From Zetaproteobacteria bacterium CG06_land_8_20_14_3_00_59_53 (lineage in GTDB: Bacteria; Pseudomonadota; Zetaproteobacteria; Mariprofundales; Mariprofundaceae), in assembly GCA_002779605.1 (NCBI GenBank), contig PEWE01000030.1, positions 140,766 to 204,765 on the forward strand: DNA of 64,000 nucleotides. The letters are read 5' to 3'. Made by a program: the position numbers and the translations under genes. Position 1 is the stretch's first letter, and every line of letters begins with the position of its first letter. Shown here one piece after another: positions 37,533-50,699 of the stretch. The notes under the pieces were generated by a model. The model had not been told where the DNA came from, did no database searches, and worked only from the letters and a program-made list of their open reading frames with translations.

Positions 37533-38594
37533 TCAACCCACCTGTCCGGGATAGGGATACGCACCCTCAATCGGATCGGTATACACATCCGTCCAGATTT
37601 CTGCGGCGTCGGGCTCCGGCATATCCTCGGCAGCCTTGGCAATTTCGGCGACCTGCTTCTTGATGTCGCGGTCCTTGTCTTTGAAATCGGCTTCTGTAGC
37701 CAGACCTGCTTCGATCATCTGCACCTGCAGACGGGCGATCGGGTCGCGCCCGGTACGCCATTCGTCCACTTCCTGACGCGAACGGTAGGTCGCCGGATCG
37801 GACATCGAATGGCCACGGTAACGATAGGTGATGGCCTCGACAATGATCGGACCTTCACCGGAACGGGCATGCTCGATGGCTTCGCTCATCTTGCGCTCCA
37901 CTTCCAGCACATCCATACCGTCGATATGCATGCCCGGCACCTTGAAGGAGATACCGCGCTTGAACAGATGGGTTTCCGCCGAGGCGCGGGAAAGCGAGGT
38001 GCCCATGGCGTACTGATTGTTTTCCACCACGAACACGACCGGCAACTTCCACAGCGAGGCCATGTTCAACGATTCGTACACCGCGCCCTGATTGATGGCG
38101 CCGTCGCCCATGAAACACAGGGTGACGCGCCCGTCGTCGCGGTAGCGGGAGGCGAAGCCGAAGCCCAGCCCGATCGGCACCTGCTCGCCGACGATACCGT
38201 TACCGCCCGCGAAGTTCAGGTTGGAGTCGAACATATGCATCGAACCACCCTTGCCCTTCACGATGCCGCCTGCGCGACCGAGCAGCTCGGCCATGATGGC
38301 TGTCGGATCGGCACCACGCGCCAGAATATGGCCGTGATCGCGATAGCCGGTCATCATGTAGTCGGTCGGCTGCGCGGCATGTTCCACACCCACACACACA
38401 GCTTCCTGGCCGTTGCAAAGATGGCAGAAGCCACCGATTTTTTTCAGGCCGTAGAGCTGCCCCGCCTTCTCTTCGAAACGGCGGATGAACAGCATGGAAT
38501 CGTGCATGGCGTGCAGGGTTTCGGCGCTGTAGTCGCGACCTTCGTGGGTCAGGCCCGGAGCGGCCTTGGATGTCTTGCTTTGTTTCGCGGACAT
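37533..38594 (-). CDS. pdhA: Pyruvate dehydrogenase E1 component, alpha subunit
   Basis: 353 aa. Decarboxylates pyruvate with thiamine diphosphate and acetylates E2. The thiamine diphosphate motif GDGAINQGAVYESLNMASLWKLPVVFVVENN is intact, and RYRGHSMSDPATYRSRQEV is the phosphorylation-loop region of the alpha subunits. Start 38594 has CAGGGAG upstream; 11 further codons are open but unsupported. First gene of the operon pdhA-pdhB-pdhC-lpdA. Confidence 0.97.
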   Translation of the reverse strand: MSAKQSKTSKAAPGLTHEGRDYSAETLHAMHDSMLFIRRFEEKAGQLYGLKKIGGFCHLCNGQEAVCVGVEHAAQPTDYMMTGYRDHGHILARGADPTAIMAELLGRAGGIVKGKGGSMHMFDSNLNFAGGNGIVGEQVPIGLGFGFASRYRDDGRVTLCFMGDGAINQGAVYESLNMASLWKLPVVFVVENNQYAMGTSLSRASAETHLFKRGISFKVPGMHIDGMDVLEVERKMSEAIEHARSGEGPIIVEAITYRYRGHSMSDPATYRSRQEVDEWRTGRDPIARLQVQMIEAGLATEADFKDKDRDIKKQVAEIAKAAEDMPEPDAAEIWTDVYTDPIEGAYPYPGQVG

Positions 38595-38730
38595 GAACAC
38601 TCCCTGTAAGCTTTGGGGGCGCATCATGCCTCACCGGAATCACAGCGGCAACCTGAGTTGAAAAAAGGAATATCCATAATTGCGACAAGGATCACAGTTT
38701 TTGGCCGCTCCATGGACATATTGAGCCTTC

Positions 38731-38781
38731 CCACCCGGCGGCCTTGCTGCCATCCCCTTCCGTCGGCATACCGCCGGGTGG
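38731..38781. repeat. Perfect 11-bp inverted repeat in the pdhA leader region
   Basis: CCACCCGGCGG (38731-38741) and CCGCCGGGTGG (38771-38781) enclose 29 nt. It lies in the 241-bp space between the divergent pdhA and the cNMP-domain gene. Without a T-run on either side it is not a simple terminator; a leader RNA structure or a protein-binding site is possible. Confidence 0.55.
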
Positions 38782-38835
38782 CAGATTTCAAGCAACCGCA
38801 AGTATAGCCGGAGCATACACAGCGAGGAGAGCACC

Positions 38836-39594
38836 ATGGCGCGCACATTACGATTCCACAAAGGCGACATCCTGATGCAACAGGGCGATGTCGGCGAAGC
38901 TGCCTACCTGATTCAGGAAGGATGGCTGCAGGTGTGCCGTAATCACATGGGTAAGCGTCAGCTGACCTCGCGGCTGGGGCCCGGCGAGATCGCCGGCGAA
39001 CTGGCCCTGACCGGTGCATCCAACAAGCGCACGGCCACGGTGCGTGCACTGACCGATGGCAGTGCCGAGATCATCGACCGCGGCAGCCTGATCCGTCTGG
39101 TCAACGGTCCGGGCAACCGCCTGATGCCGCTGCTCGGCGCACTGTTCTCCCGCCTGCAATCCACCCTGATCGATGCCGACAAGAAGGTCGAAGCCGCAAC
39201 CCCGCATTACGCCGTGCTGCACGGCGTCAACAACAAGGCCAAGCGCACGCTTTGCAACAGCTCCTGCTGCGTGAGCCAGTTGCCATGGATATTCGGCGCC
39301 TATATCAATCCAGTGAGTGTCACCGAGCTGTTCAGCAGCCGCACCATGCCCGATGTCCGCCTGCCCGACGAAAGCCGCAAGCTGCGCGAGAAGCATCTGG
39401 TCATCGAAGCCTGTCGCGAGGGCGGCCTGCAACTGCGTGTGATCAATCACGGCGACTATTGCATGCTTGATGAAGAGCGTATCGGCTACGGCAGCACACC
39501 CGACACCATCCGCCTCACGCCGGGCCGGCATGAGATCACCTTCGGCCAGATGGGCGAGCCGTTTATCTTCGCCATCGAAGTTCCCGCAGCCTGA
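38836..39594 (+). CDS. Cyclic-nucleotide-binding-domain protein with unassigned C-terminus
   Basis: 252 aa. Residues 1-115 look like a cNMP-binding (Crp-type) beta roll: FHKGDILMQQGDVGEAAYLIQEGWLQV and LGPGEIAGELALTGASNKRTATVRALTDGSAEII. There is no helix-turn-helix after it, so it is not a CRP-type regulator. Residues 150-250 are unassigned: NSSCCVSQLPWIFGAYINP, a predicted helix, then a beta-rich end with RLTPGRHEITFGQMGEPFIF that recalls a small Ig-like or PEGA-like sandwich. No membrane segment. GAGGAG precedes the ATG. Ligand and partner cannot be told from the sequence. Confidence 0.8.
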   Translation: MARTLRFHKGDILMQQGDVGEAAYLIQEGWLQVCRNHMGKRQLTSRLGPGEIAGELALTGASNKRTATVRALTDGSAEIIDRGSLIRLVNGPGNRLMPLLGALFSRLQSTLIDADKKVEAATPHYAVLHGVNNKAKRTLCNSSCCVSQLPWIFGAYINPVSVTELFSSRTMPDVRLPDESRKLREKHLVIEACREGGLQLRVINHGDYCMLDEERIGYGSTPDTIRLTPGRHEITFGQMGEPFIFAIEVPAA

Positions 39595-39664
39595 GCTCAC
39601 GCTGTCTGAGTTCCCTGCAGTTTCTGCAGTTTCGATTCCATTCAGTTTTGATTCCATTGCATTG

Positions 39665-39690
39665 AGCTCCCTTCCACCTGGAAGGGGGCT
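39665..39690. terminator. Hairpin between convergent genes
   Basis: AGCTCCCTTCC-ACCT-GGAAGGGGGCT, an 11-bp stem with one mismatch, between genes ending at 39594 (plus) and 39701 (minus). Only TTT follows on the plus strand, so termination is plausible but not strong. The stretch before it carries short tandem repeats (CTGCAGTTT, GATTCCATT). Confidence 0.5.
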
Positions 39691-39700
39691 TTGAGCATCC

Positions 39701-40216
39701 TCAGGCAACAAACTCGGACATATCCGGCACCAGTTCGCGCGATGCGGTCACCACCGGCAACAACACGCAGGCCGTTCCGGGAAACAGCAGCCAGACATAA
39801 TCCAGATAGGCCAGACGCCCGTCGTAGTGAGCAAGCGGAGCGGCCATCAGCACAGCCAGGAGCAAGGCACACAATGCCTTAAGCAACACGGGAAGCGGAT
39901 CGAACAACAGACGGCGCAGCCCCAGAAACTGGGCCAGAACGGCGACGGCCAGCGTGCCGCAAACAGCCACAAATGCCAGTTGCAGCGAGCTCTGCCAATA
40001 CGGGACCAACTCGACGACTCTGTTCAACATCCCGAACAATGCCGGATGCTGCTGCGAGAACTGCCCGCCCATACCTGTATCCCTGAACATCGCCAGTGAC
40101 ATCGTGTCCGCCGAAAACAACAGCAGATTGAGCAGTGCTGCGAACAACACGGCAAGCGACATACGCACCGCCTGCACGATCACATCCAGAATATAAGAAA
40201 ATACAGCTTGCAACAT
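39701..40216 (-). CDS. Hypothetical integral membrane protein
   Basis: 171 aa, not recognised. Four hydrophobic segments by eye: about 5-40 (long, probably one helix plus), 78-100 (LQLAFVAVCGTLAVAVLAQF), 108-128 (LPVLLKALCALLLAVLMAAPL) and 138-158 (LDYVWLLFPGTACVLLPVV). The loop after the first segment is polar (FRDTGMGGQFSQQHP). The second of two ATGs (40216) is preferred because GGAGG then has better spacing. No neighbour gives a clue to function. Confidence 0.75.
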   Translation of the reverse strand: MLQAVFSYILDVIVQAVRMSLAVLFAALLNLLLFSADTMSLAMFRDTGMGGQFSQQHPALFGMLNRVVELVPYWQSSLQLAFVAVCGTLAVAVLAQFLGLRRLLFDPLPVLLKALCALLLAVLMAAPLAHYDGRLAYLDYVWLLFPGTACVLLPVVTASRELVPDMSEFVA

Positions 40217-40330
40217 CATACACCTCCCGGGCAGGCCTTCTCACCGGAACATACCGGCGCTTTGCCATCATCCTGCGGGTGTCTTATCGTCTCACTCACC
40301 GGGCAGCACAAAACATGATGGAGAGCACAC

Positions 40331-40699
40331 ATGACTGAGAAAGCACGACTGGTGTATTCCACCGAGCACGGACAGATCGGTAAAGCAATGGACAAACAGA
40401 GCAAAAAGAACAAGCCAGGCAAGGCGGCACCCGCTGCGGCATCCATCAAGAACCCCGCCAGGCAGGGCGTGCGCATCAGTCGCGAAAGCAAGGGGCGCGG
40501 TGGCAAAACCGTATGTGTGATCAGCGGCCTGAACCTCCCGGCGGAGCCGCTCAAGGAATTACTCAAGCGCCTGAAGACAAAACTCGGCACTGGCGGTGCT
40601 CTCAAGGACGACTGCATCGAGATCCAGGGCGATCATCGCGACAAGCTGCTTGCCCTGCTGGAATCCGAGGGCATCAAGGCCAGAGCCGCGGGCGGCTGA
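40331..40699 (+). CDS. yciH: SUI1/eIF1-like translation factor (YciH family)
   Basis: 122 aa. The C-terminal 75 residues are an eIF1/SUI1 domain: RISRESKGRGGKTVCVISGL and LKTKLGTGGALKDDCIEIQGDHRDKL, including the conserved GTGG loop. The N-terminal part is short and lysine-rich. YciH proteins bind the 30S subunit and may discriminate start codons, but their role in bacteria is not settled. GGAGAG lies before the ATG. Stands alone, 106 bp ahead of the oxidoreductase gene. Confidence 0.93.
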   Translation: MTEKARLVYSTEHGQIGKAMDKQSKKNKPGKAAPAAASIKNPARQGVRISRESKGRGGKTVCVISGLNLPAEPLKELLKRLKTKLGTGGALKDDCIEIQGDHRDKLLALLESEGIKARAAGG

Positions 40700-40805
40700 A
40701 CGGCTGGCAACAAATCCCTGAAGCGGGGATGGTCATGCCACACACGCGGTAGTAAGATGTCTGCTGCTTTTGGCGTATCAAACCACCCCGAAGAGAGCCC
40801 TGCCG

Positions 40806-42448
40806 ATGCCCAAGATGGACCTGACCGCTCAACCAGACCTCACCAAACACGATGCCGGAACAGGCGCCCAGCGCAGCCGCATCCCGGTGTATATGGATTT
40901 CCTGCCACCGTGCAATCATGCATGTCCGGCGGGCGAGGACATCCAGGCCTGGCTGGCCCTGGCTCAGGAAGGGAAATATGAAGCGGCTTGGCAGAAACTG
41001 ATCGAGAACAACCCCTTCCCCGCCATCCACGGCCGCGTCTGTTATCACCCCTGCGAAACATCCTGCAACCGCGCCTTCACCGATCAGGAGGTCAGCATCC
41101 ATGCCGTCGAGCGTTTTCTGGGCGATCTGGCGCTGGAAAAAGGCTGGACACCGAGCTTCAATGCCCCAGCCAGTGGCAAGAAGGTACTGATCATCGGCGC
41201 CGGACCCAGCGGTCTGTCCTGCGCCTTCCATCTCAGGCGCCTCGGCCATGAGGTGGAGATCCATGAGGCAGGCCCGTTCGCCGGCGGCATGATCCACTTC
41301 GGCATCCCCGCCTACCGCATGCCGCGCAAGGAACTCAATGCCGAGATCAAGCGCGTCGAGGACATGGGCGTGAAGATCGTGCTCAATCATCGTGTCGAGA
41401 ATGTCGCGGCGGAAAAACAGGCGGGCGGATTCGATGCCGTGTTTGTGGCCGTCGGCGCGCACCTCTCCAAGAACATCGACATCCCCGGCCGTGACGCGGC
41501 CAAGATCATGGATGCGGTGAGTTTCCTGAAAAGTGTGGAAAACGGCGAGGAGCTGTATCTGGGCCGCCGCGTCGCCATCTACGGCGGCGGCAACACCGCG
41601 ATGGATGCGGCGCGTACCGCGAAAAGACTCGGCGCCACCGAAGCGGTGATTATCTACCGCCGCGACCGGGCCAGTATGCCGGCGCATGATTTCGAGGCCG
41701 ACGAGGCCATCGAAGAGGGCGTGAAGATCAACTGGTTGAGAACCATCAAGGAGATCGACGCCACCACCTTCAAGGTCGAGGTCATGGAACTGGACGATGC
41801 GGGCCGCCCGCAGCCGACCGGTCGCTTTGAAACCCTGGAGGCCGATTCGCTGATCATGGCCGTCGGGCAGGACACCGATACCGGCTTCCTGCGTCAGGTA
41901 CCGGGCATCGAGTTCAACCGCGATGACACGGTGATCGTGAATCCCGGCATGATGACCGGCGCGGAAGGCATCTTCGCCGGCGGCGATATGGTGCCCAGCG
42001 AGCGCTCCGTGACCATCGCCACCGGGCACGGCAAGAAGGCGGCACGCCACATCGATGCCTGGCTGCGCGGCACCAGCTACACCGCGCCCGATAAACACCC
42101 CATCGTCGGTCACGAGAACCTGCACCTGTGGTACCGCACCGAAGCGCCGAAGAAAAAGCAGGGGGAACTGGCCCCGGAACAGCGCCTCGGCGGTTTCGAG
42201 GAGATCATGCAGGGACTGTCCGAATCTGAAGCTCTGTTCGAAGCGCGCCGCTGCCTGTCCTGCGGCAACTGCTTTGAATGCGACGGCTGCTACGGTTCCT
42301 GCCCGGAGGATGCCATCATCAAGCTCGGCAAAGGCAACCGCTATCAGTACGACTACGACCGCTGTACAGGCTGTGCCACCTGCTTCGAACAATGCCCCTG
42401 CCATGCCATCGAGATGGTCATGGACACTTCCTCTCAGGGAGGCAAGGC

Positions 42449-42452
<4 letters not shown>
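40806..42452 (+). CDS. NAD(P)H/FAD oxidoreductase with N- and C-terminal iron-sulfur domains (GltD-like)
   Basis: 548 aa. The N-terminal domain has the cysteine set of the GltD/DPYD family (CNHACPAGEDIQAW and GRVCYHPCETSCNR). FAD site: VLIIGAGPSGLSCAFHL. NAD(P) site: VAIYGGGNTAMDAARTAKRLGA. A late FAD segment GIFAGGDMVPSERSV follows. The C-terminus carries two ferredoxin-type [4Fe-4S] motifs (CLSCGNCFECDGCYGSCP and CTGCATCFEQCPC). It is coupled to the PFOR gene by ATGA, so it most likely passes electrons between NAD(P)H and that enzyme, in either direction. The ATG at 40806 is used; the frame upstream has only TTG. Confidence 0.9.
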
Positions 42453-46033
<3,581 letters not shown>

Positions 46034-46077
46034 CTCAACGCTCCAGATGCAACCGATTCCCCGGAGGGGTAACGCAG

Positions 46078-46106
46078 CATGGATGTCCGGTTTCCGGACA
46101 TCCATG
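46078..46106. repeat. Perfect 13-bp hairpin between nifJ-like gene and patatin-like gene
   Basis: CATGGATGTCCGG-TTT-CCGGACATCCATG. Very stable stem located between two convergent genes (ends at 46033 and 46113). No T-run on either side, so it may work as a bidirectional end or a stabilising structure rather than a textbook terminator. Confidence 0.6.
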
Positions 46107-46112
46107 TCAGTG

Positions 46113-47036
46113 TCAGCCGAAGAGCTTCAAACCGCCTGCTTTCGCAAGCGCTTCGACAGCAGCCTCACCTTCCTCCATCGCCTCGCCTGCACGGTCGAAT
46201 TCCATGATACCCATATGCCCGAGATGCGGCTCGATCAGCACATCCGGCTTATCCTCCCTCAGGCGCTGCTGCGTGATGCGGTCCTGCATGATATCAATCG
46301 AGCCAGCCACGACCTCGAACAGACCCGGGCGGCGCGGCCCGTCATCCTCGTCGGGCAGCCATTCCTGCATGCGCTCCCTGAACGGTGCCAGCCCCTCGCT
46401 GATACGCTGGAAGAATTCATTCTCCGGCAGGCTCAGCGACAGGCGGGTTTCACGTCCGGCAAAACGGGCTCTGGTTCCGGCGATGCCGGTATTCAGATTC
46501 ACCCCGATCACCACATCCGCCCCCAGTTCACGGCACACGGACACCGGCACCGGATTGACCAGTCCACCGTCCACCAGCCATACCCCGTCGCGACACACCG
46601 GCGCAAACAGGCCGGGCAGGGCGGTTGATGCACGCACCGCCTGCGACAGCGAGCCCTCGCGCATGCATATCTCCGCCCCGCTATCCAGATCGGTGGCCAC
46701 CGCCGCAAACGGAATGGCCAGCGATTCGATCGACTCGTCGGCCACGAACGAAGCGAGCTCATCCATCAGCCGCTCGCCCTGGATCAGGCCACCACTGGAA
46801 AGTGAAAAATCCATCAGACGCAGCACCTGCCGGTTGCTCAGCTTCGCCGCCCACTGCGCCAGCCCGTCAAGATTTCTCGCGGCATAGGCAGCTCCGATCA
46901 GTGCACCCATGGAACAGCCGCAGACGATATGCGGCCGGATACCGTGCCGGGCCAGCGCCCGGATCACACCGATATGCCCCCAGCCACGCGCAGCCCCGCT
47001 TCCCAGCGCCAGACCGATCCTTGTCGATTCACCCAT
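46113..47036 (-). CDS. Patatin-like phospholipase/esterase (RssA/NTE type)
   Basis: 307 aa. Oxyanion loop GLALGSGAARGWGHIGVI at about 7-24, nucleophile serine in GCSMG (about 40-44) and the catalytic aspartate in DGGLVNPVPV. These make a complete Ser-Asp dyad of the patatin family. No signal peptide, so probably cytosolic. Substrate is unknown; relatives act on lysophospholipids. GGAGG precedes the ATG. Confidence 0.93.
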   Translation of the reverse strand: MGESTRIGLALGSGAARGWGHIGVIRALARHGIRPHIVCGCSMGALIGAAYAARNLDGLAQWAAKLSNRQVLRLMDFSLSSGGLIQGERLMDELASFVADESIESLAIPFAAVATDLDSGAEICMREGSLSQAVRASTALPGLFAPVCRDGVWLVDGGLVNPVPVSVCRELGADVVIGVNLNTGIAGTRARFAGRETRLSLSLPENEFFQRISEGLAPFRERMQEWLPDEDDGPRRPGLFEVVAGSIDIMQDRITQQRLREDKPDVLIEPHLGHMGIMEFDRAGEAMEEGEAAVEALAKAGGLKLFG

Positions 47037-47065
47037 CGTTCACCTCCGAGCGGGTCTAGTATGGC

Positions 47066-47094
47066 ATAAAAAAGGGCCGCATATGCGGCCCTTT
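47066..47094 (-). terminator. Intrinsic terminator after hsp20
   Basis: Minus strand: AAAGGGCCGCAT-ATGCGGCCCTTT followed by TTTATGCC. A 12-bp perfect palindrome with a T-run, 43 bp after the hsp20 stop. Confidence 0.9.
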
Positions 47095-47136
47095 ACACGG
47101 GCGAGCCCGATTGTTTGTCAGTGATGCCGTGAGGGT

Positions 47137-47568
47137 TCAATGAACCTCGATGGACTTCGGTTTGGCGCTTTCGCGTTTGTGCAGCCGCACCTCCAGCACA
47201 CCGTCCTTCATTTCGGCCTGCACGTTCCCGCTATCGATATTGGCCGGCAGGCTGAAGCTTCTGGCAAAACCACCGTAGGAACGCTCCACCCGGTGCACAT
47301 TCTTTTCCTTCACGTCCTTCTCGTAGCGACGCTCGCCGGAAATGGCCAGCACACCTTCATGCACCTCCACCTTCACGTCTTTCTTGTCTATGCCGGGCAG
47401 TTCCGCCTGCACGATGAGCGCATCCTCGGTCTCGCGGATATCCACCGTCGGCGCCCAGTGCACCAGACCTTCGCTGCTTGAATGGCTACCGCCATCCTCA
47501 AGCAATCTGCTCAGCTGCCGGTTCATGGATTCCAGTTCATGCCATGGAGTCCAACGCGTCAGGGTCAT
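47137..47568 (-). CDS. Small heat shock protein, Hsp20 family
   Basis: 143 aa. An alpha-crystallin domain spans about 45-135: WAPTVDIRETEDALIVQAELPGI at its start, the DVKVEVHEGVLAISGERR core, and SFSLPANIDSGNVQAEMKDGVLEVRL with the family GVLxV/I motif. It holds unfolding proteins for refolding by other chaperones. The ATG at 47568 follows GGAGGTG; 13 further upstream codons are rejected. A possible heat-shock promoter lies about 60-80 bp upstream. Confidence 0.95.
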   Translation of the reverse strand: MTLTRWTPWHELESMNRQLSRLLEDGGSHSSSEGLVHWAPTVDIRETEDALIVQAELPGIDKKDVKVEVHEGVLAISGERRYEKDVKEKNVHRVERSYGGFARSFSLPANIDSGNVQAEMKDGVLEVRLHKRESAKPKSIEVH

Positions 47569-47624
47569 AACAACACCTCCAATCAATGTCTGTATTCCGG
47601 GATTCATCCCCCGGTAAGATGTTT

Positions 47625-47651
47625 GTATGGATGTCGAAAACAGCTTTCAAG
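47625..47651 (-). promoter_or_regulatory. Possible sigma32-type promoter of hsp20
   Basis: Minus strand CTTGAAA (47651-47645), 14-bp spacer, CCATAC (47630-47625). The -35 equals the sigma32 consensus core CTTGAAA; the -10 only partly fits CCCCATNT. Confidence 0.4.
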
Positions 47652-47715
47652 CCCCCGGCAAGACGCGTCCGGCATCCCCTGCTATCCTGCCGCCATCACG
47701 CAAGGGGACGCGGCC

Positions 47716-48093
47716 ATGAGCGAAAAGAAACTGGATATGACAATGCATGCGGAGGATCTCTACCGCGAGGAGATGTTCACCGACCTGCGCATGGGCAGCA
47801 TCCGCAAGCTGATCCCGATCAAGCCGGACGGTTCGGACGACGACACCCGCGAGGTGCGCTTCTCCGGTCGGGCGCACATCATGACACCGGGCGGTGCCTT
47901 ACCGCTGAGTTTCGAGATCGTGGCGGCGACCCTCGGTGAAGCGGCAGCCGGTTTCGGTCCCGCAGCCGAACAGGCCGTTGAAGATACCATGCGCGAACTG
48001 GAAGAGATGCGCCGCGAAGCGGCCTCCGGCATCGTACTGCCCGGTGCCGCCGACATCTCCAAGCTGGGCGGCGGCGGACTGATCAAGGGCTGA
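47716..48093 (+). CDS. Hypothetical protein, 125 aa
   Basis: Not recognised. The middle (RKLIPIKPDGSDDDTREVRFSGRAHIMTPGGALPLSFEIVAATLGEA) looks like a beta-rich domain and the part after it is a predicted helix rich in Glu and Arg (AVEDTMRELEEMRREAA). The end is glycine-rich (KLGGGGLIKG). No membrane segment or signal. The ATG at 47716 follows AAGGGG; the open frame extends further upstream across the hsp20 promoter region. It lies alone between hsp20 and the cupin gene. Confidence 0.65.
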   Translation: MSEKKLDMTMHAEDLYREEMFTDLRMGSIRKLIPIKPDGSDDDTREVRFSGRAHIMTPGGALPLSFEIVAATLGEAAAGFGPAAEQAVEDTMRELEEMRREAASGIVLPGAADISKLGGGGLIKG

Positions 48094-48104
48094 GCAGTGC
48101 CCGT

Positions 48105-48425
48105 TCAGCGATAGAAAACCGCCAGCCAGACCGTGGGCTGATCGCTATCCGTCCATGCCACGCGATGCCTTCGACGGGCGGGCAGCAGCATAAAATTCCC
48201 GGCCTTCAGCCTGTGCACACCCTCACCCTGAATCTCCAGCCCGGCAGTGCCACTGAGCAATACCACCCATTCATGTTCGTCCTGATCGTACCAGAATCCC
48301 TCGGGCGAGCACTGTCCGGTGGACACGATGCGCTCGATGCGCAGGCCGTCCGCCGTCAGCAGGGTCTGCGTGATTTCTTCCGGCAAGTGTGCGGGGATAG
48401 CGTCGAGAAGATTCGTGGCATGCAT
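48105..48425 (-). CDS. Cupin domain protein
   Basis: 106 aa, single cupin barrel. The N-terminal half of the fold shows QCSPEGFWYDQDEHEWVVLLSGTAGLEI with the metal-binding pattern (D-E-H-E), and the second motif GNFMLLPARRRHRVAWT supplies a further His. Small single-domain cupins of this sort (with LPEEITQTLLTADGLRIERIVS ahead) are conserved in proteobacteria but lack an assigned substrate. The ATG at 48425 has only a weak ribosome binding site. It runs towards the 125-aa gene and away from groES. Confidence 0.88.
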   Translation of the reverse strand: MHATNLLDAIPAHLPEEITQTLLTADGLRIERIVSTGQCSPEGFWYDQDEHEWVVLLSGTAGLEIQGEGVHRLKAGNFMLLPARRRHRVAWTDSDQPTVWLAVFYR

Positions 48426-48481
48426 GCGAATCAGCCTAGCGCATTGTCCCTTGCTCACAAGCAGCCCCGCGATGCGGGCGG

Positions 48482-48535
48482 TTGACAGTCGGCCCGCTCG
48501 TCCCATCATTGGCACTCGCTCGACGGGAGTGCTAA
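48482..48535 (+). promoter_or_regulatory. groES-groEL promoter with CIRCE element
   Basis: CIRCE inverted repeat at 48509-48535: TTGGCACTC-N9-GAGTGCTAA, one base off the consensus TTAGCACTC-N9-GAGTGCTAA, the HrcA repressor site. Upstream is a perfect -35 TTGACA (48482-48487) with ATCATT 17 bp later as a weak -10, so the operator would cover the start of transcription. groES starts about 100 bp downstream. Confidence 0.9.
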
Positions 48536-48637
48536 AAACTTCCGCCGGGGGGGCTTGAATCGGCTCACGCCGGTCCCCACATAGATACTCACGGTGGCTG
48601 CGCCACCCATCATTTACCAAACGAAGGAGCTACAACG

Positions 48638-48934
48638 ATGTCTACAAAGGTTCGTCCTTTACATGATCGTGTCATTGTCCGCCGCCTGGACGAAGTCGAA
48701 AAATCCGCCGGTGGCATCATCATCCCGGATACCGCCAAGGAAAAGCCGGTTGAAGGTGAAGTCATTGCCGTAGGCAAGGGCAAGATTCTGGAGAACGGCG
48801 ATGTCCGCCAGCTGGATGTGAAGGCCGGCGATAAGGTCATCTTCTCCAAGTATGCCGGAACCGAAATCAAGCTCGACGGCAAGGAATTCCTGATGATGCG
48901 CGAGGATGACATCCTCGGCGTGATCGAGTCCTGA
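48638..48934 (+). CDS. groES: Co-chaperonin GroES
   Basis: 98 aa, the standard length. [12 protein letters not shown] at the N-terminus, the mobile loop [18 protein letters not shown] equivalent ([17 protein letters not shown]) and the C-terminal DDILGVIE are as in the family. Forms the seven-membered lid on GroEL. Downstream of the CIRCE element and 65 bp ahead of groEL. Confidence 0.98.
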   Translation: MSTKVRPLHDRVIVRRLDEVEKSAGGIIIPDTAKEKPVEGEVIAVGKGKILENGDVRQLDVKAGDKVIFSKYAGTEIKLDGKEFLMMREDDILGVIES

Positions 48935-48966
48935 GCACTCGCCTGCGTACTCGAATCAAATCCTGA

Positions 48967-50643
<1,677 letters not shown>

Positions 50644-50668
50644 TCAGCCCCCGTCCGGGCTAAACCGA

Positions 50669-50698
50669 AAGCGGCCTCTCCGGAGGCCGCTTCTTTTA
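50669..50698 (+). terminator. Intrinsic terminator of groES-groEL
   Basis: AAGCGGCCTC-TCCG-GAGGCCGCTT followed by CTTTTATG. Perfect 10-bp GC-rich stem with a short T-run. Confidence 0.92.
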
Positions 50699-50699
50699 T

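Noticed and set aside
39595..39660. Short tandem repeats (CTGCAGTTT, GATTCCATT) as a CRISPR-like array
   Set aside because: Only two copies each and no spacers of regular length.
40674..42404. Minus-strand open frame of 576 codons opposite the GltD-like gene
   Set aside because: Shadow of a well-supported gene; no start signal, His/Asp/Gly-rich composition.
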